A stretch of 6,223 nt of DNA from Chloroflexota bacterium. GTDB taxonomy: Bacteria; Chloroflexota; Dehalococcoidia; SHYB01; JACPQI01. The notes under the pieces are model-generated. The model did not search any database and was not told the origin of the DNA. It was given only the letters and a program-made list of their open reading frames with translations. Below, one piece after another: positions 1-6,194 of the stretch; position 1 is the first letter of the stretch, and every line of letters starts with the position of its first letter. The translations under genes and the position numbers were made by a program. The DNA lies in NCBI GenBank assembly GCA_016190545.1, contig JACPQI010000184.1, positions 1 to 6,223 of the forward strand. The letters are read 5' to 3'.

Positions 1-381
1 CGGGCCCAGTTGGAGCCATCGGAGGTGCAGTACCTGTACCACGACGGCGGTATCTACTATTTCATGGACACCAAGACCTTTGAGCAGATGCAGCTCGATA
101 AGGGCATTCTGGGCGAGGACGTCAGCTACCTCAAGGAAGGCGAGACGATCCAACTGGTGTCCTACAAGGGACAGCCGGTGGGCGTAGACCTACCGACAAC
201 GGTGACGTTGAAAGTCAAGCAGACAGCGCCGGGCTTCAAAGGCGATACGGCGACCGCCGGCACCAAGCCCGCGACGGTGGAGACGGGGCTGATGGTGAAG
301 GTGCCGCTCTACGTGACCGAGGGCGATGTCATCAAGGTGGACACGCGGGACGGTTCCTTTGTGGAGCGGGTGACGCAGTAG
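1..381 (+). CDS. efp: Elongation factor P, C-terminal two-thirds (5' end cut by window edge)
   Basis: Elongation factor P binds the ribosome between the P and E sites and relieves stalling at polyproline stretches. The frame is open from base 1 and ends at TAG (379-381), giving 126 residues of a family usually about 185-188 long, so roughly 60 N-terminal residues lie outside the window. What remains is the two OB-fold domains. The middle domain shows VQYLYHDGGIYYFMDTKTFEQ, close to the EF-P consensus QYLY.D...Y.FMD..T.EQ. The C-terminal domain carries the family signature: FKGDTA, then KPATVETG, then VPLYVTEGD and VDTRDGSF. The N-terminal domain, whose loop tip carries the modified residue in many bacteria, cannot be inspected, so the modification type is unknown. 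An internal TTG at position 10 is not a real start, because the homology continues upstream of it to base 1. No frameshift is visible. Confidence 0.96.
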   Translation, partial: RAQLEPSEVQYLYHDGGIYYFMDTKTFEQMQLDKGILGEDVSYLKEGETIQLVSYKGQPVGVDLPTTVTLKVKQTAPGFKGDTATAGTKPATVETGLMVKVPLYVTEGDVIKVDTRDGSFVERVTQ

Positions 382-392
382 CGCCTCTCGGC

Positions 393-423
393 TTGCTGTA
401 GTCCTGTGTGTGTGGAATGTAAT
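393..423 (+). promoter_or_regulatory. Weak sigma70-like promoter candidate upstream of the unknown membrane protein gene
   Basis: TTGCTG (393-398) could serve as a -35 box and TGTAAT (418-423) as a -10 box (5 of 6 matches to TATAAT). The spacer is 19 bases, a little long. The site lies in the efp-to-503 gap, where a promoter would be needed if the lower-GC gene is transcribed on its own. A pair this degenerate can occur by chance, so this is a suggestion only. Confidence 0.25.
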
Positions 424-431
424 TGAAATCG

Positions 432-446
432 AGGCTGCGGCAGCCT
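432..446. repeat. Perfect 15-bp palindrome in the efp downstream gap
   Basis: AGGCTGC-G-GCAGCCT is a perfect inverted repeat with two 7-base arms around one central base. As RNA it could form a 6-bp stem with a CGG loop. No T-run follows (next bases GTAGCGGG), so it is not a classical intrinsic terminator for efp. Its place nine bases after the -10-like TGTAAT is where an operator for a dimeric repressor would sit. That role is inference; the symmetry itself is seen directly. Confidence 0.45.
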
Positions 447-502
447 GTAGCGGGAGATGACCAGGTAACAGGCGTCAGACGAGCCATAGGTAGTGTTTCC
501 CA

Positions 503-1147
503 GTGGACATTGCGAATATACTCGAGAGCATCTCCGTGATGATCGCGGCTTTTAGCGTGATCTTCGGCGTGAACGCATGGCGCATTGAGTACGTCGGGAA
601 ACGTCGCTATGATCTCGCTGAAGAGACCCTTGCTTTGTTCTACGAATCACGCGACGCCATAAGCCAGATCAGGAGTCCTTCTGGATATGGAGGAGAAGGT
701 AGTACCCGCAAAGCCGCCCCCAATGAATCTCCTGAAGAAAAACAGATTAACGATCAGGCATACGTGGTTTCCGAGAGATACATCAAGCGACAAGAACTGT
801 TCAACAAGCTCTATGCCATGCGATACCGGTGGATGGCTCGCTTTGGTAAAGATTCGGCCAAGCCTTTTGATGATCTGAATAAGATAGTGAACGAGATCCT
901 CATCTCTGCTCGGATGTTATCTTACTATTGGAAGCAGCAGGGACACGCGCATTGGCGTGATGACGAGGAATTCCAGAAACATCTTCGGGAGATGCGCCAA
1001 CATGAAGCCATCTTCTGGGAACGTCGCTCTGACGAAGACCCGCTTGTTCCGAGGGTCGATGCAGTAGTCGCTGAGATTGAAGCTCAGGCTCTTAGGGTCA
1101 TGGAAGGGAAAGGGAGGTTTTCGAGATATTGGCAAAGGGGTACTTGA
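503..1147 (+). CDS. Hypothetical protein with one N-terminal membrane helix and a charged helical cytoplasmic domain
   Basis: I do not recognise this 214-residue protein as a named family. An in-frame TAG at 491-493 fixes the earliest start as GTG 503. The next in-frame candidates (GTG 536, ATG 539) would cut into the hydrophobic segment, so 503 is preferred despite a poor ribosome site. Residues 6-26 form one membrane-spanning helix (SVMIAAFSVIFGVNAW at its core), followed by the basic stretch RIEYVGKRRYD, which by the positive-inside rule places the rest in the cytoplasm. Residues 35-214 are rich in Arg, Glu and aromatic residues and look mostly helical, with a polar Gly/Ser/Pro-rich break near 53-76 and motifs such as MRYRWMARFGKD and EAIFWERRSDEDP. 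No catalytic motif stands out. A hand count over 541-900 gives 178 G+C of 360 (49%), against about 69% in part of xseA, so it was probably acquired by transfer. Coding is likely because the frame is long, uninterrupted and starts with a well-formed membrane helix. Confidence 0.72.
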   Translation: MDIANILESISVMIAAFSVIFGVNAWRIEYVGKRRYDLAEETLALFYESRDAISQIRSPSGYGGEGSTRKAAPNESPEEKQINDQAYVVSERYIKRQELFNKLYAMRYRWMARFGKDSAKPFDDLNKIVNEILISARMLSYYWKQQGHAHWRDDEEFQKHLREMRQHEAIFWERRSDEDPLVPRVDAVVAEIEAQALRVMEGKGRFSRYWQRGT

Positions 1148-1322
1148 CCAAGACGAACCAAGGTATAGAGGGACTCCCGAATTCAACTCTGTCAACTAGG
1201 ACTACATAGCACTTAGCATCATTCGGATTCTCGGGGTCGATGAACGCTCAAGCGTGTTCCCGCCGTCGAGCATCGTGGCGGCTCCGGCACCATCCATGTG
1301 GGTAGAGGGCCACTATTTCCCA

Positions 1323-3881
1323 ATGCGAGGGGATGTGCGAAGAACACTGAACCGGGCGAGATTGGCGCTGGCTATCGTCCTCATCGGGGCGCTTGCCCTC
1401 TCCCTCCTGCCGTCCCCTGTTCGCGCCGCCGACCCTTTGCCTATTGAGACTCCCCTCGCGGAGATTCGCGGGAACTTCACCCAGGTGTGGTGGCTGGACA
1501 ACGTCGCCATGCAGTGGAAAGGCTATGACGCCTCCTCGCCAGCTACCGCGACGCTCACTTCCTTGGAGCAGGGCAACGTGTACCTCCTCCGGGGCGTCGC
1601 CCGACAGGTTACGGCCAACCTGGGGGGCTCCGCCATCACCCTGTACCCCGGCGACAACTACATCGTGTGGGGCGTGGCGCAAGACCTATCGAGGGCTGCC
1701 CCCATAGGCCCGGCACTGAAGCCGGCCCTTGCCGGTTCCTTCACCGCAGTATGGCTGTTCGACGCGGCAACGCAGGCCTGGTACGGCTATGATCCAGCCC
1801 AGCCCGCCTCGCAAAACACGCTGCAGTGGATGACGCCTGGCTATGCCTACTGGTTCATGGGCGTGCCCCGACAGACAACGGTTGGGGCAGGGGACCCGAA
1901 AGTCGCCCTGTTCCCCGGAGACAACCTGGTGGCGTGGCCGGCGAGCACTGTGAGCGGCCCTCCCTCTCCTACCACTCCCTCCGACTTGCCCAACTTTGCG
2001 CCATACACGCGTTCCGACACGGAAGTCCCGCTCGTCCTGTCCTCAGCAGCCGACCCCACGGCCGTCGGCCCCCTATCGACAGCGCAGCCCACCTATCTGA
2101 GGTTCGCCATCGCCAACAACGGCGCGGGCACGCCCCAGAGACCGGTACGGGTGTCGGTGCAACTGGATGGCAGGACGGGCGCCACCTGGACCTTCGAGCC
2201 GGAATCCCTGGCAAGCAAACGGTCGGCGGGCGGGGTCTTTTCGGATGACTCTTTCAACACGTGGTTCCAGGTCACGCCGGGCAAGCATGTGGTGGCTCTC
2301 GTCATTGACCCCGATAACGAAATCCAGGAATCAAACGAAGCCGACAACCGCTATGAGCAGGAGTTCACCTGGTCGGCAAGCCCGGTCGCTGCGCCTGCGC
2401 CTACCCCCGCGCCGCCTCGGGAATTGCGCGTGCAGCCGATGCCCACCCCGGTGCCAGGCACCCCACTCCCAGCCACGCCGGACTTGCGTCCCTATCAGCC
2501 GGAAGGGTGGGGCGCTCCTTTCGTCTTCTCAACGGAACGGGAAGACTACTCCGGGACCAAACCGGCACCTCTGTCGGGGACAGTCTACTTTGCGCTCGCC
2601 GTCCAGAACGGGGGCAATGCCGACATCATCATACCCTTTGATGTAGAGGTCCAGCTTGACGGCAGAAGACTGCGGATCCTTTCACGCACCAGCACCCAAG
2701 CGATGGCGCCGGGCGGCTCCCTGTTTTGGTTTGAGATCGATCTCTTGCGCGCCTATCGGCAGAACGTGGACCCGACCGGGACATTAGCCGACGGCGCTCA
2801 TACCATCCGCGTCGTCATCGATCCCGGCAACGCCGTCCCGGAGCCCAACGAAGCGGACAACACCTACGAATACAGCTTCACCGTCGCCAACGCCGTCATC
2901 CCTCCCGCTGTCCGGCAACGGGCTGTTGAGACACCCACGCCGCTCACAGCAGCGCTTATCAAAGAGAAGCTCGGCAAACTGGACGGCTTGCTCCAGACCG
3001 TCGCCCCAACGGTCGCGGAGGACGGCAGGACCAGCTACATCCCCCAGGTGATGGAGGTGTTTGAAGCAGGGTATTACCTGATGACCGGGCGGACGGTCCA
3101 GCAGGAGCGAGACGAGCACAACCTGGTTATCGCTATCGAGACGCGGGCGCAGTGGACATCAACCTTTGAGCAGTCCTGCGCCCGCCGGTATGAGACCACG
3201 CCGCCAGCACGGTACCAGCAGGTCTTTGAAAGTTGCCACGAATTCATAAACAACCTTGGTTACTTCCAGCAGCCAGGAGCAAGCTCAAGCTCGCCAGCAA
3301 TCCAGGTTCGCGGCGACTACACCCCTCGGTCTGTGCTGCAAACGCTATTCCACGAGATCGGGCACTTCCGGCAGTGGGCGCTCCAACCAGACCGCTCTTC
3401 CGCTCCATCGCTCAGTCAGCGTGCGATGCACGAACTGCAGGCGCAGGCGTTCGAAGCCGCAGGAGTGAGGCTTCTTGAGGAGCTCACAGGATATAACCTC
3501 TCCACCTTTGAGGAGATCGAATACTGGCGGTCCGTGGACAGCAATTTTGATCGCATCCTGTCGCAGCGGGAGACGGAAGAGCACAACCGGGCCTACCTCG
3601 CCGTCTGGGGTGCCCTCTTGCAGGACTCGGCCTTGACTTCACTGCGGTACAAGCTCACGACCTTCAACTATCTGGACTCTAGGGGCAGCTTGGACCTCTT
3701 CGCCTACATGGTCGCCCTGCCCATGCAGGAGTGGGCGGGCAGCGTCGATACATATCTGGCTAATCTGGACGCCACAGTCACTGCCGCCAAAGAGATCGTG
3801 CGGAAACGGCTGGTGTACAACCTGGCGGCGGCCCGTCGTCCTTCCAACGACTTCAGCAAGACAGCGCTCACATTGCCGTAA
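1323..3881 (+). CDS. Secreted multidomain protein: Trp-rich repeats, two CARDB domains, C-terminal HEXXH zinc-peptidase-like domain
   Basis: Probably an exported, surface-associated zinc metallopeptidase of 852 residues. I prefer ATG 1323 over the longer GTG 1254 because a classic signal peptide starts there: basic MRGDVRRTLNRAR, hydrophobic LALAIVLIGALALSLL, and a VRA|AD cleavage site after residue 35. Next come two tandem Trp/Tyr-rich repeats (about 42-117 and 135-205), then two CARDB-like Ig-fold domains (about 222-350 and 387-522), each ending in VIDPxN...NEADNxYE. A Pro/Thr/Ala-rich linker (352-386) separates the CARDB domains. The C-terminal domain (about 537-852) contains LFHEIGHF with HEIGH at 677-681, matching HEXXH with His677/His681 as zinc ligands and Glu678 as catalytic base. 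Glu704, in HELQAQAFE 23 residues later, is the likely third ligand of a gluzincin. The only two cysteines (619 and 638) could form a disulfide. There is no LPXTG or C-terminal membrane anchor. Export and CARDB calls are firm; peptidase activity is inferred, and no named peptidase family is assigned. A non-catalytic zincin relic remains possible. Confidence 0.85.
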   Translation: MRGDVRRTLNRARLALAIVLIGALALSLLPSPVRAADPLPIETPLAEIRGNFTQVWWLDNVAMQWKGYDASSPATATLTSLEQGNVYLLRGVARQVTANLGGSAITLYPGDNYIVWGVAQDLSRAAPIGPALKPALAGSFTAVWLFDAATQAWYGYDPAQPASQNTLQWMTPGYAYWFMGVPRQTTVGAGDPKVALFPGDNLVAWPASTVSGPPSPTTPSDLPNFAPYTRSDTEVPLVLSSAADPTAVGPLSTAQPTYLRFAIANNGAGTPQRPVRVSVQLDGRTGATWTFEPESLASKRSAGGVFSDDSFNTWFQVTPGKHVVALVIDPDNEIQESNEADNRYEQEFTWSASPVAAPAPTPAPPRELRVQPMPTPVPGTPLPATPDLRPYQPEGWGAPFVFSTEREDYSGTKPAPLSGTVYFALAVQNGGNADIIIPFDVEVQLDGRRLRILSRTSTQAMAPGGSLFWFEIDLLRAYRQNVDPTGTLADGAHTIRVVIDPGNAVPEPNEADNTYEYSFTVANAVIPPAVRQRAVETPTPLTAALIKEKLGKLDGLLQTVAPTVAEDGRTSYIPQVMEVFEAGYYLMTGRTVQQERDEHNLVIAIETRAQWTSTFEQSCARRYETTPPARYQQVFESCHEFINNLGYFQQPGASSSSPAIQVRGDYTPRSVLQTLFHEIGHFRQWALQPDRSSAPSLSQRAMHELQAQAFEAAGVRLLEELTGYNLSTFEEIEYWRSVDSNFDRILSQRETEEHNRAYLAVWGALLQDSALTSLRYKLTTFNYLDSRGSLDLFAYMVALPMQEWAGSVDTYLANLDATVTAAKEIVRKRLVYNLAAARRPSNDFSKTALTLP
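1446..1937 (+). repeat. Two diverged tandem protein repeats, Trp/Tyr-rich, about 70-75 residues each
   Basis: Within the secreted protein, copy 1 (about 1446-1673) and copy 2 (about 1725-1937) follow the same plan: FTxVWxxD, then a QxWxGYD block, a short variable Pro/Ala/Ser stretch, a Gly-Tyr or Asn-Val-Tyr turn, GVxRQ, and a closing LxPGDNxxxW. Examples are FTQVWWLDN against FTAVWLFDA, and LYPGDNYIVW against LFPGDNLVAW. The repeat is seen at protein level; the DNA copies have diverged, so this is an old duplication. From memory, similar modules occur in exported Chloroflexota proteins, where a carbohydrate- or surface-binding role is plausible but unproven. Confidence 0.75.
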
Positions 3882-3886
3882 GCGTT

Positions 3887-3891
3887 AGAGG
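3887..3891 (+). promoter_or_regulatory. Ribosome binding site that fixes the xseA GTG start
   Basis: AGAGG ends six bases before GTG 3898. An in-frame TAG at 3886-3888 rules out any earlier start, so this site and the GTG together define the beginning of xseA. It lies inside the 16-bp gap after the peptidase stop. Confidence 0.7.
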
Positions 3892-3897
3892 TATCCA

Positions 3898-5082
3898 GTG
3901 CCTATCTATACCGTCACTCAAGTCGCCGGGTACATCAAGACGCTGCTGGACACAGACGACCACCTGGCCGAGCTGTGGGTGTCGGGCGAGGTGTCCAACG
4001 TGACCAAGGCGGCGTCCGGCCACTGCTACTTCACGCTGAAGGATACCGGGGGCCAAATACGTTGCGTCATGTTCCGCAACGGCGTCGGATCGCAGCACCT
4101 GGCCCACGGCGCGCAGGTGGTGGCCCATGGGCGCGTCTCGCTGTACCCCCAGCGCGGCGACCTCCAGTTCTACGTGGACGTGGCGCAGCCGGAGGGCGTG
4201 GGCCAGCTCCACCTGGAGCTGGAGCTGCTCAAGCTGAAGCTACAACAAGAGGGGCTGTTCGAGCCGTCGCGGAAGCGGGCGCTGCCGCCGTTTCCCAAGC
4301 GCATCGCCGTGGTGACATCGCCGACGGGGGCGGTGTTCCACGATATCTGCACGGTCCTCGAGCGGCGGTACCCGCTGGTGGAAGTGCTGCTCGCGCCCGC
4401 CCAGGTGCAGGGTGACAACGCCGCGCCGACCATCGTCCATGCGTTCCAGGAGCTAAACCGGCGGGATGACATCGACCTGGTCATCGTGGCGCGGGGCGGC
4501 GGGTCGCTGGAAGAGCTGTGGCCGTTCAACACGGAGCAGGTTGCGAGAGCCATTTACGCCAGCCGAGCGCCGGTGGTCAGCGCGGTGGGACACCAGACGG
4601 ACGTGACCATCGCCGACATGGTGGCGGACCTCCGGGCGCCCACGCCGTCGGCGGCTGCTGAACTGGCAGCGCCGGACCAAGAGCAGGTGCGGGCCTCCAT
4701 CCTCGGCGCTGTGCGGTCCGTGACCGGCGCGCTGGAGCGGGCGCTCAGCGACCGGGCTGAGGACGTGCGCAGCGCCGGACTGCGGCTGGGGCAACTCATG
4801 CCGGACATCGCGTCGCACCGCCAGGAGGTAGACGAGTCACTCCGGACAATAGCGTCGTCCTGCAAGACCCAGCTTGCGCTGGTGCGGGAGCGGGTGAACG
4901 GGTCCCGGCAACGCCTCTTGACCCTGGAGCCAGCCAAAACGCTGGCCCGGGGCTATGCCGTAGTGCAAAAGCGGCCCGGCGGCGAACTGGTGACGGGCAT
5001 CAACCAGGTCAGCGTGGGCGATGGCATCAAGGTGTCACTGCACGACGGGGCGTTCGAGGGGGAAGTGACGGAGAAGGGGTAG
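3898..5082 (+). CDS. xseA: Exodeoxyribonuclease VII large subunit
   Basis: XseA is the catalytic subunit of exonuclease VII, which degrades single-stranded DNA to short oligonucleotides in mismatch repair and recombination, together with several copies of the small subunit XseB. The 394-residue product begins with the N-terminal OB-fold (about 3-97; LWVSGEVSN, GHCYFTLKD). It continues with the catalytic domain: FPKRIAVVTSPTGAVFHDI (132-150), RGGGSLEELWPFN (199-211), SAVGHQTDVTIADMVADLRA (228-247) and PTPSAAAEL. Asp149, Arg199, His232 and Asp235 match in spacing the residues reported as essential in the E. coli enzyme (D155, R205, H238, D241), so it should be active. A helical, coiled-coil-prone stretch (about 260-340), where XseB binds in homologues, and the closing LARGYAVVQ element follow. 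The length is slightly short for the family but complete. It starts 16 bp after the peptidase stop, so co-transcription is likely. No xseB follows within the window. Confidence 0.97.
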   Translation: MPIYTVTQVAGYIKTLLDTDDHLAELWVSGEVSNVTKAASGHCYFTLKDTGGQIRCVMFRNGVGSQHLAHGAQVVAHGRVSLYPQRGDLQFYVDVAQPEGVGQLHLELELLKLKLQQEGLFEPSRKRALPPFPKRIAVVTSPTGAVFHDICTVLERRYPLVEVLLAPAQVQGDNAAPTIVHAFQELNRRDDIDLVIVARGGGSLEELWPFNTEQVARAIYASRAPVVSAVGHQTDVTIADMVADLRAPTPSAAAELAAPDQEQVRASILGAVRSVTGALERALSDRAEDVRSAGLRLGQLMPDIASHRQEVDESLRTIASSCKTQLALVRERVNGSRQRLLTLEPAKTLARGYAVVQKRPGGELVTGINQVSVGDGIKVSLHDGAFEGEVTEKG

Positions 5083-5111
5083 CGCGGTCCTTCCGGTACT
5101 GGAAAGACGCG
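5083..5111 (+). terminator. Hairpin immediately after the xseA stop, possible terminator without a U-tract
   Basis: Directly after TAG 5080-5082 the strand can fold: CGC (5083-5085) with GCG (5109-5111), GTC (5087-5089) with GAC (5106-5108), and TTCC (5091-5094) with GGAA (5101-5104). There is one bulged G (5086), one C/A mismatch (5090/5105) and a GGTACT loop. That makes 10 pairs. The bases after it (GATGGATGG) lack a T-run, so termination would be factor-dependent or the stem only protects the 3' end. Confidence 0.4.
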
Positions 5112-5151
5112 ATGGATGGCGGGGATGTAGCAGCCCCATGACCCCACCAGA

Positions 5152-5219
5152 TAGCTTCGCTCGATGACTTGCGCGCAGCGACAGAATGGCGCGCTGCGCA
5201 CCAGATCGCGACGAAGCTA
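5152..5219. terminator. Long nested inverted repeat between the convergent genes, candidate bidirectional terminator
   Basis: Three paired blocks nest in order. TAGCTTCG (5152-5159) pairs with CGAAGCTA (5212-5219), CGAT (5162-5165) with ATCG (5205-5208), and GCGCAGCG (5173-5180) with CGCTGCGC (5192-5199). That is 20 Watson-Crick pairs interrupted by small internal loops, with an 11-base apical loop (5181-5191). The outermost right arm includes the stop codon (5217-5219) of the minus-strand gene. The symmetry lets it form in transcripts from either side, as expected of a shared barrier between convergent genes. No U-tract follows on either strand, so the terminator role is inferred. Confidence 0.45.
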
Positions 5220-6194
5220 GCGGCCAGCCGACTGGTGCAGGGCGGCGCGGAAGTAGTCCGCGACCTTGCTGAGCCCCTGCTTCCTGGGCACGCGGGGCTC
5301 CCAGCCCAGAAGGCGGCGCGCACGAGTGATGTCCGGTCGTCGCTGCTTGGGGTCGTCCTGGGGCAGCGGCTCAAAGACTACGGCGCTCTTGCTCTTCGTC
5401 ACCGCGATAACCTCATCGGCAAGCTGCCGGACAGTGACCTCCTCCTCGTTGCCCAGGTTCACGATCAGGCCCTCGCCACGTGCAGCCCCTGGCCCTGCGC
5501 TGCGATAGCTGAGGAGGCGGTACAGACCGTCGACGAGGTCGTCTACGTAGCAGAGACTGCGAGTCTGGCTGCCATCGCCGTAGACAGTGAGGGGTTGGCC
5601 TTGCAAGGCCTGGGTCATGAAATTGGGTATGACGCGGCCATCCGTAAGCTGCATACGGGGGCCGTAGGTGTTAAAAATACGCGCGATGCGCACATCCAGG
5701 CCATGAGACCGGTGGTAGGCCATGGTGAGGGCTTCCGCATAGCGCTTGGCCTCGTCATAGACGCTGCGAGGACCGGTGGGACTGACACGGCCCGGGTAGG
5801 ACTCCGGCTGCGGGTTCACCTCCGGGTCACCGTACACCTCGGACGTAGAGGCAAGGAGAAACACTGCGCCGTTGGCTTTGGCAACCTCCAGGGCCTGATG
5901 TGTGCCCTGGGAGCCGGCAAGGAGCGTAGCGATGGGGTGGCGCGCGTAGTCCCTGGGGCTGGCGGGGCTGGCCAGATGCAGGACCCAGTCGAAGGGGCCG
6001 TCAACGGATAGCGGCTGCGTCACGTCCGCCTGGATGAAGCAGAAGCGTGGGTTGCTCCGCAGGTGAGCGATGTTGTCCTGGCTGCCGGTGAGGAGGCTGT
6101 CCAGACATACCACATCACAGCGCTCTTCAACGAGGCGGGTGCAAAGGTGCGAGCCGATGAATCCGGCGCCTCCAGTGATGAGCGCGCGGGGCAT
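5217..6194 (-). CDS. NAD-dependent epimerase/dehydratase family protein, probable UDP-glucuronate decarboxylase
   Basis: An extended short-chain dehydrogenase/reductase that most resembles UDP-xylose synthase (EC 4.1.1.35). That enzyme uses bound NAD+ to oxidise UDP-glucuronate at C4, decarboxylate it and reduce the product to UDP-xylose in the cytoplasm. The 325-residue product has the usual family length. It shows the Rossmann motif [11 protein letters not shown] (Gly8, Gly11, Gly14), Asp32 after the second strand for NAD ribose binding, HLASPASP (73-80), and STSEVYGDP (116-124) with Ser118 and Glu119. The catalytic Tyr146 and Lys150 lie in YDEAK, followed by [29 protein letters not shown] and the C-terminal [17 protein letters not shown] and STSEVYGDP favour this over dTDP-glucose dehydratase or UDP-glucose epimerase, but the substrate is not proven. 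ATG 6194 is chosen; an adjacent GTG at 6197 adds one residue and sits 10 bases from GGAG (minus strand 6211-6208), so it is a real alternative. It converges on xseA and likely belongs to a sugar or polysaccharide operon beyond the right edge. Confidence 0.92.
   Translation of the reverse strand: MPRALITGGAGFIGSHLCTRLVEERCDVVCLDSLLTGSQDNIAHLRSNPRFCFIQADVTQPLSVDGPFDWVLHLASPASPRDYARHPIATLLAGSQGTHQALEVAKANGAVFLLASTSEVYGDPEVNPQPESYPGRVSPTGPRSVYDEAKRYAEALTMAYHRSHGLDVRIARIFNTYGPRMQLTDGRVIPNFMTQALQGQPLTVYGDGSQTRSLCYVDDLVDGLYRLLSYRSAGPGAARGEGLIVNLGNEEEVTVRQLADEVIAVTKSKSAVVFEPLPQDDPKQRRPDITRARRLLGWEPRVPRKQGLSKVADYFRAALHQSAGR

Noticed and set aside
1144..1169. TTGACC ... TATAGA as a promoter for the peptidase gene
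   Set aside because: The spacer is only 14 bases and the -35 overlaps the end of the previous gene; too weak to list as a feature.
1183..1197. Direct repeat TCAACT twice in the gap before the peptidase
   Set aside because: Six-base repeats in AT-richer intergenic DNA are expected by chance, and there is no symmetry or target-duplication context.
1244..1255. ACGC-TCAA-GCGT mini-hairpin
   Set aside because: A 4-bp stem with no T-run is too short to support a terminator or regulatory call.
1248..1682. Minus-strand 144-codon frame over the peptidase N-terminus
   Set aside because: It overlaps the signal peptide and first Trp repeat, which are clearly coding on the plus strand; its translation shows no domain.
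3868..4212. Minus-strand open frames over the start of xseA, and similar ones through 4170-5374
   Set aside because: They are antisense shadows of xseA and its conserved motifs; the translations are low-complexity Arg/Ser/Pro-rich with no family features.
5169..6011. Long open frame of 280 codons on the plus strand
   Set aside because: It lies antisense to the well-supported UDP-glucuronate decarboxylase gene, has no recognisable motifs, and is explained by high GC leaving few stops.
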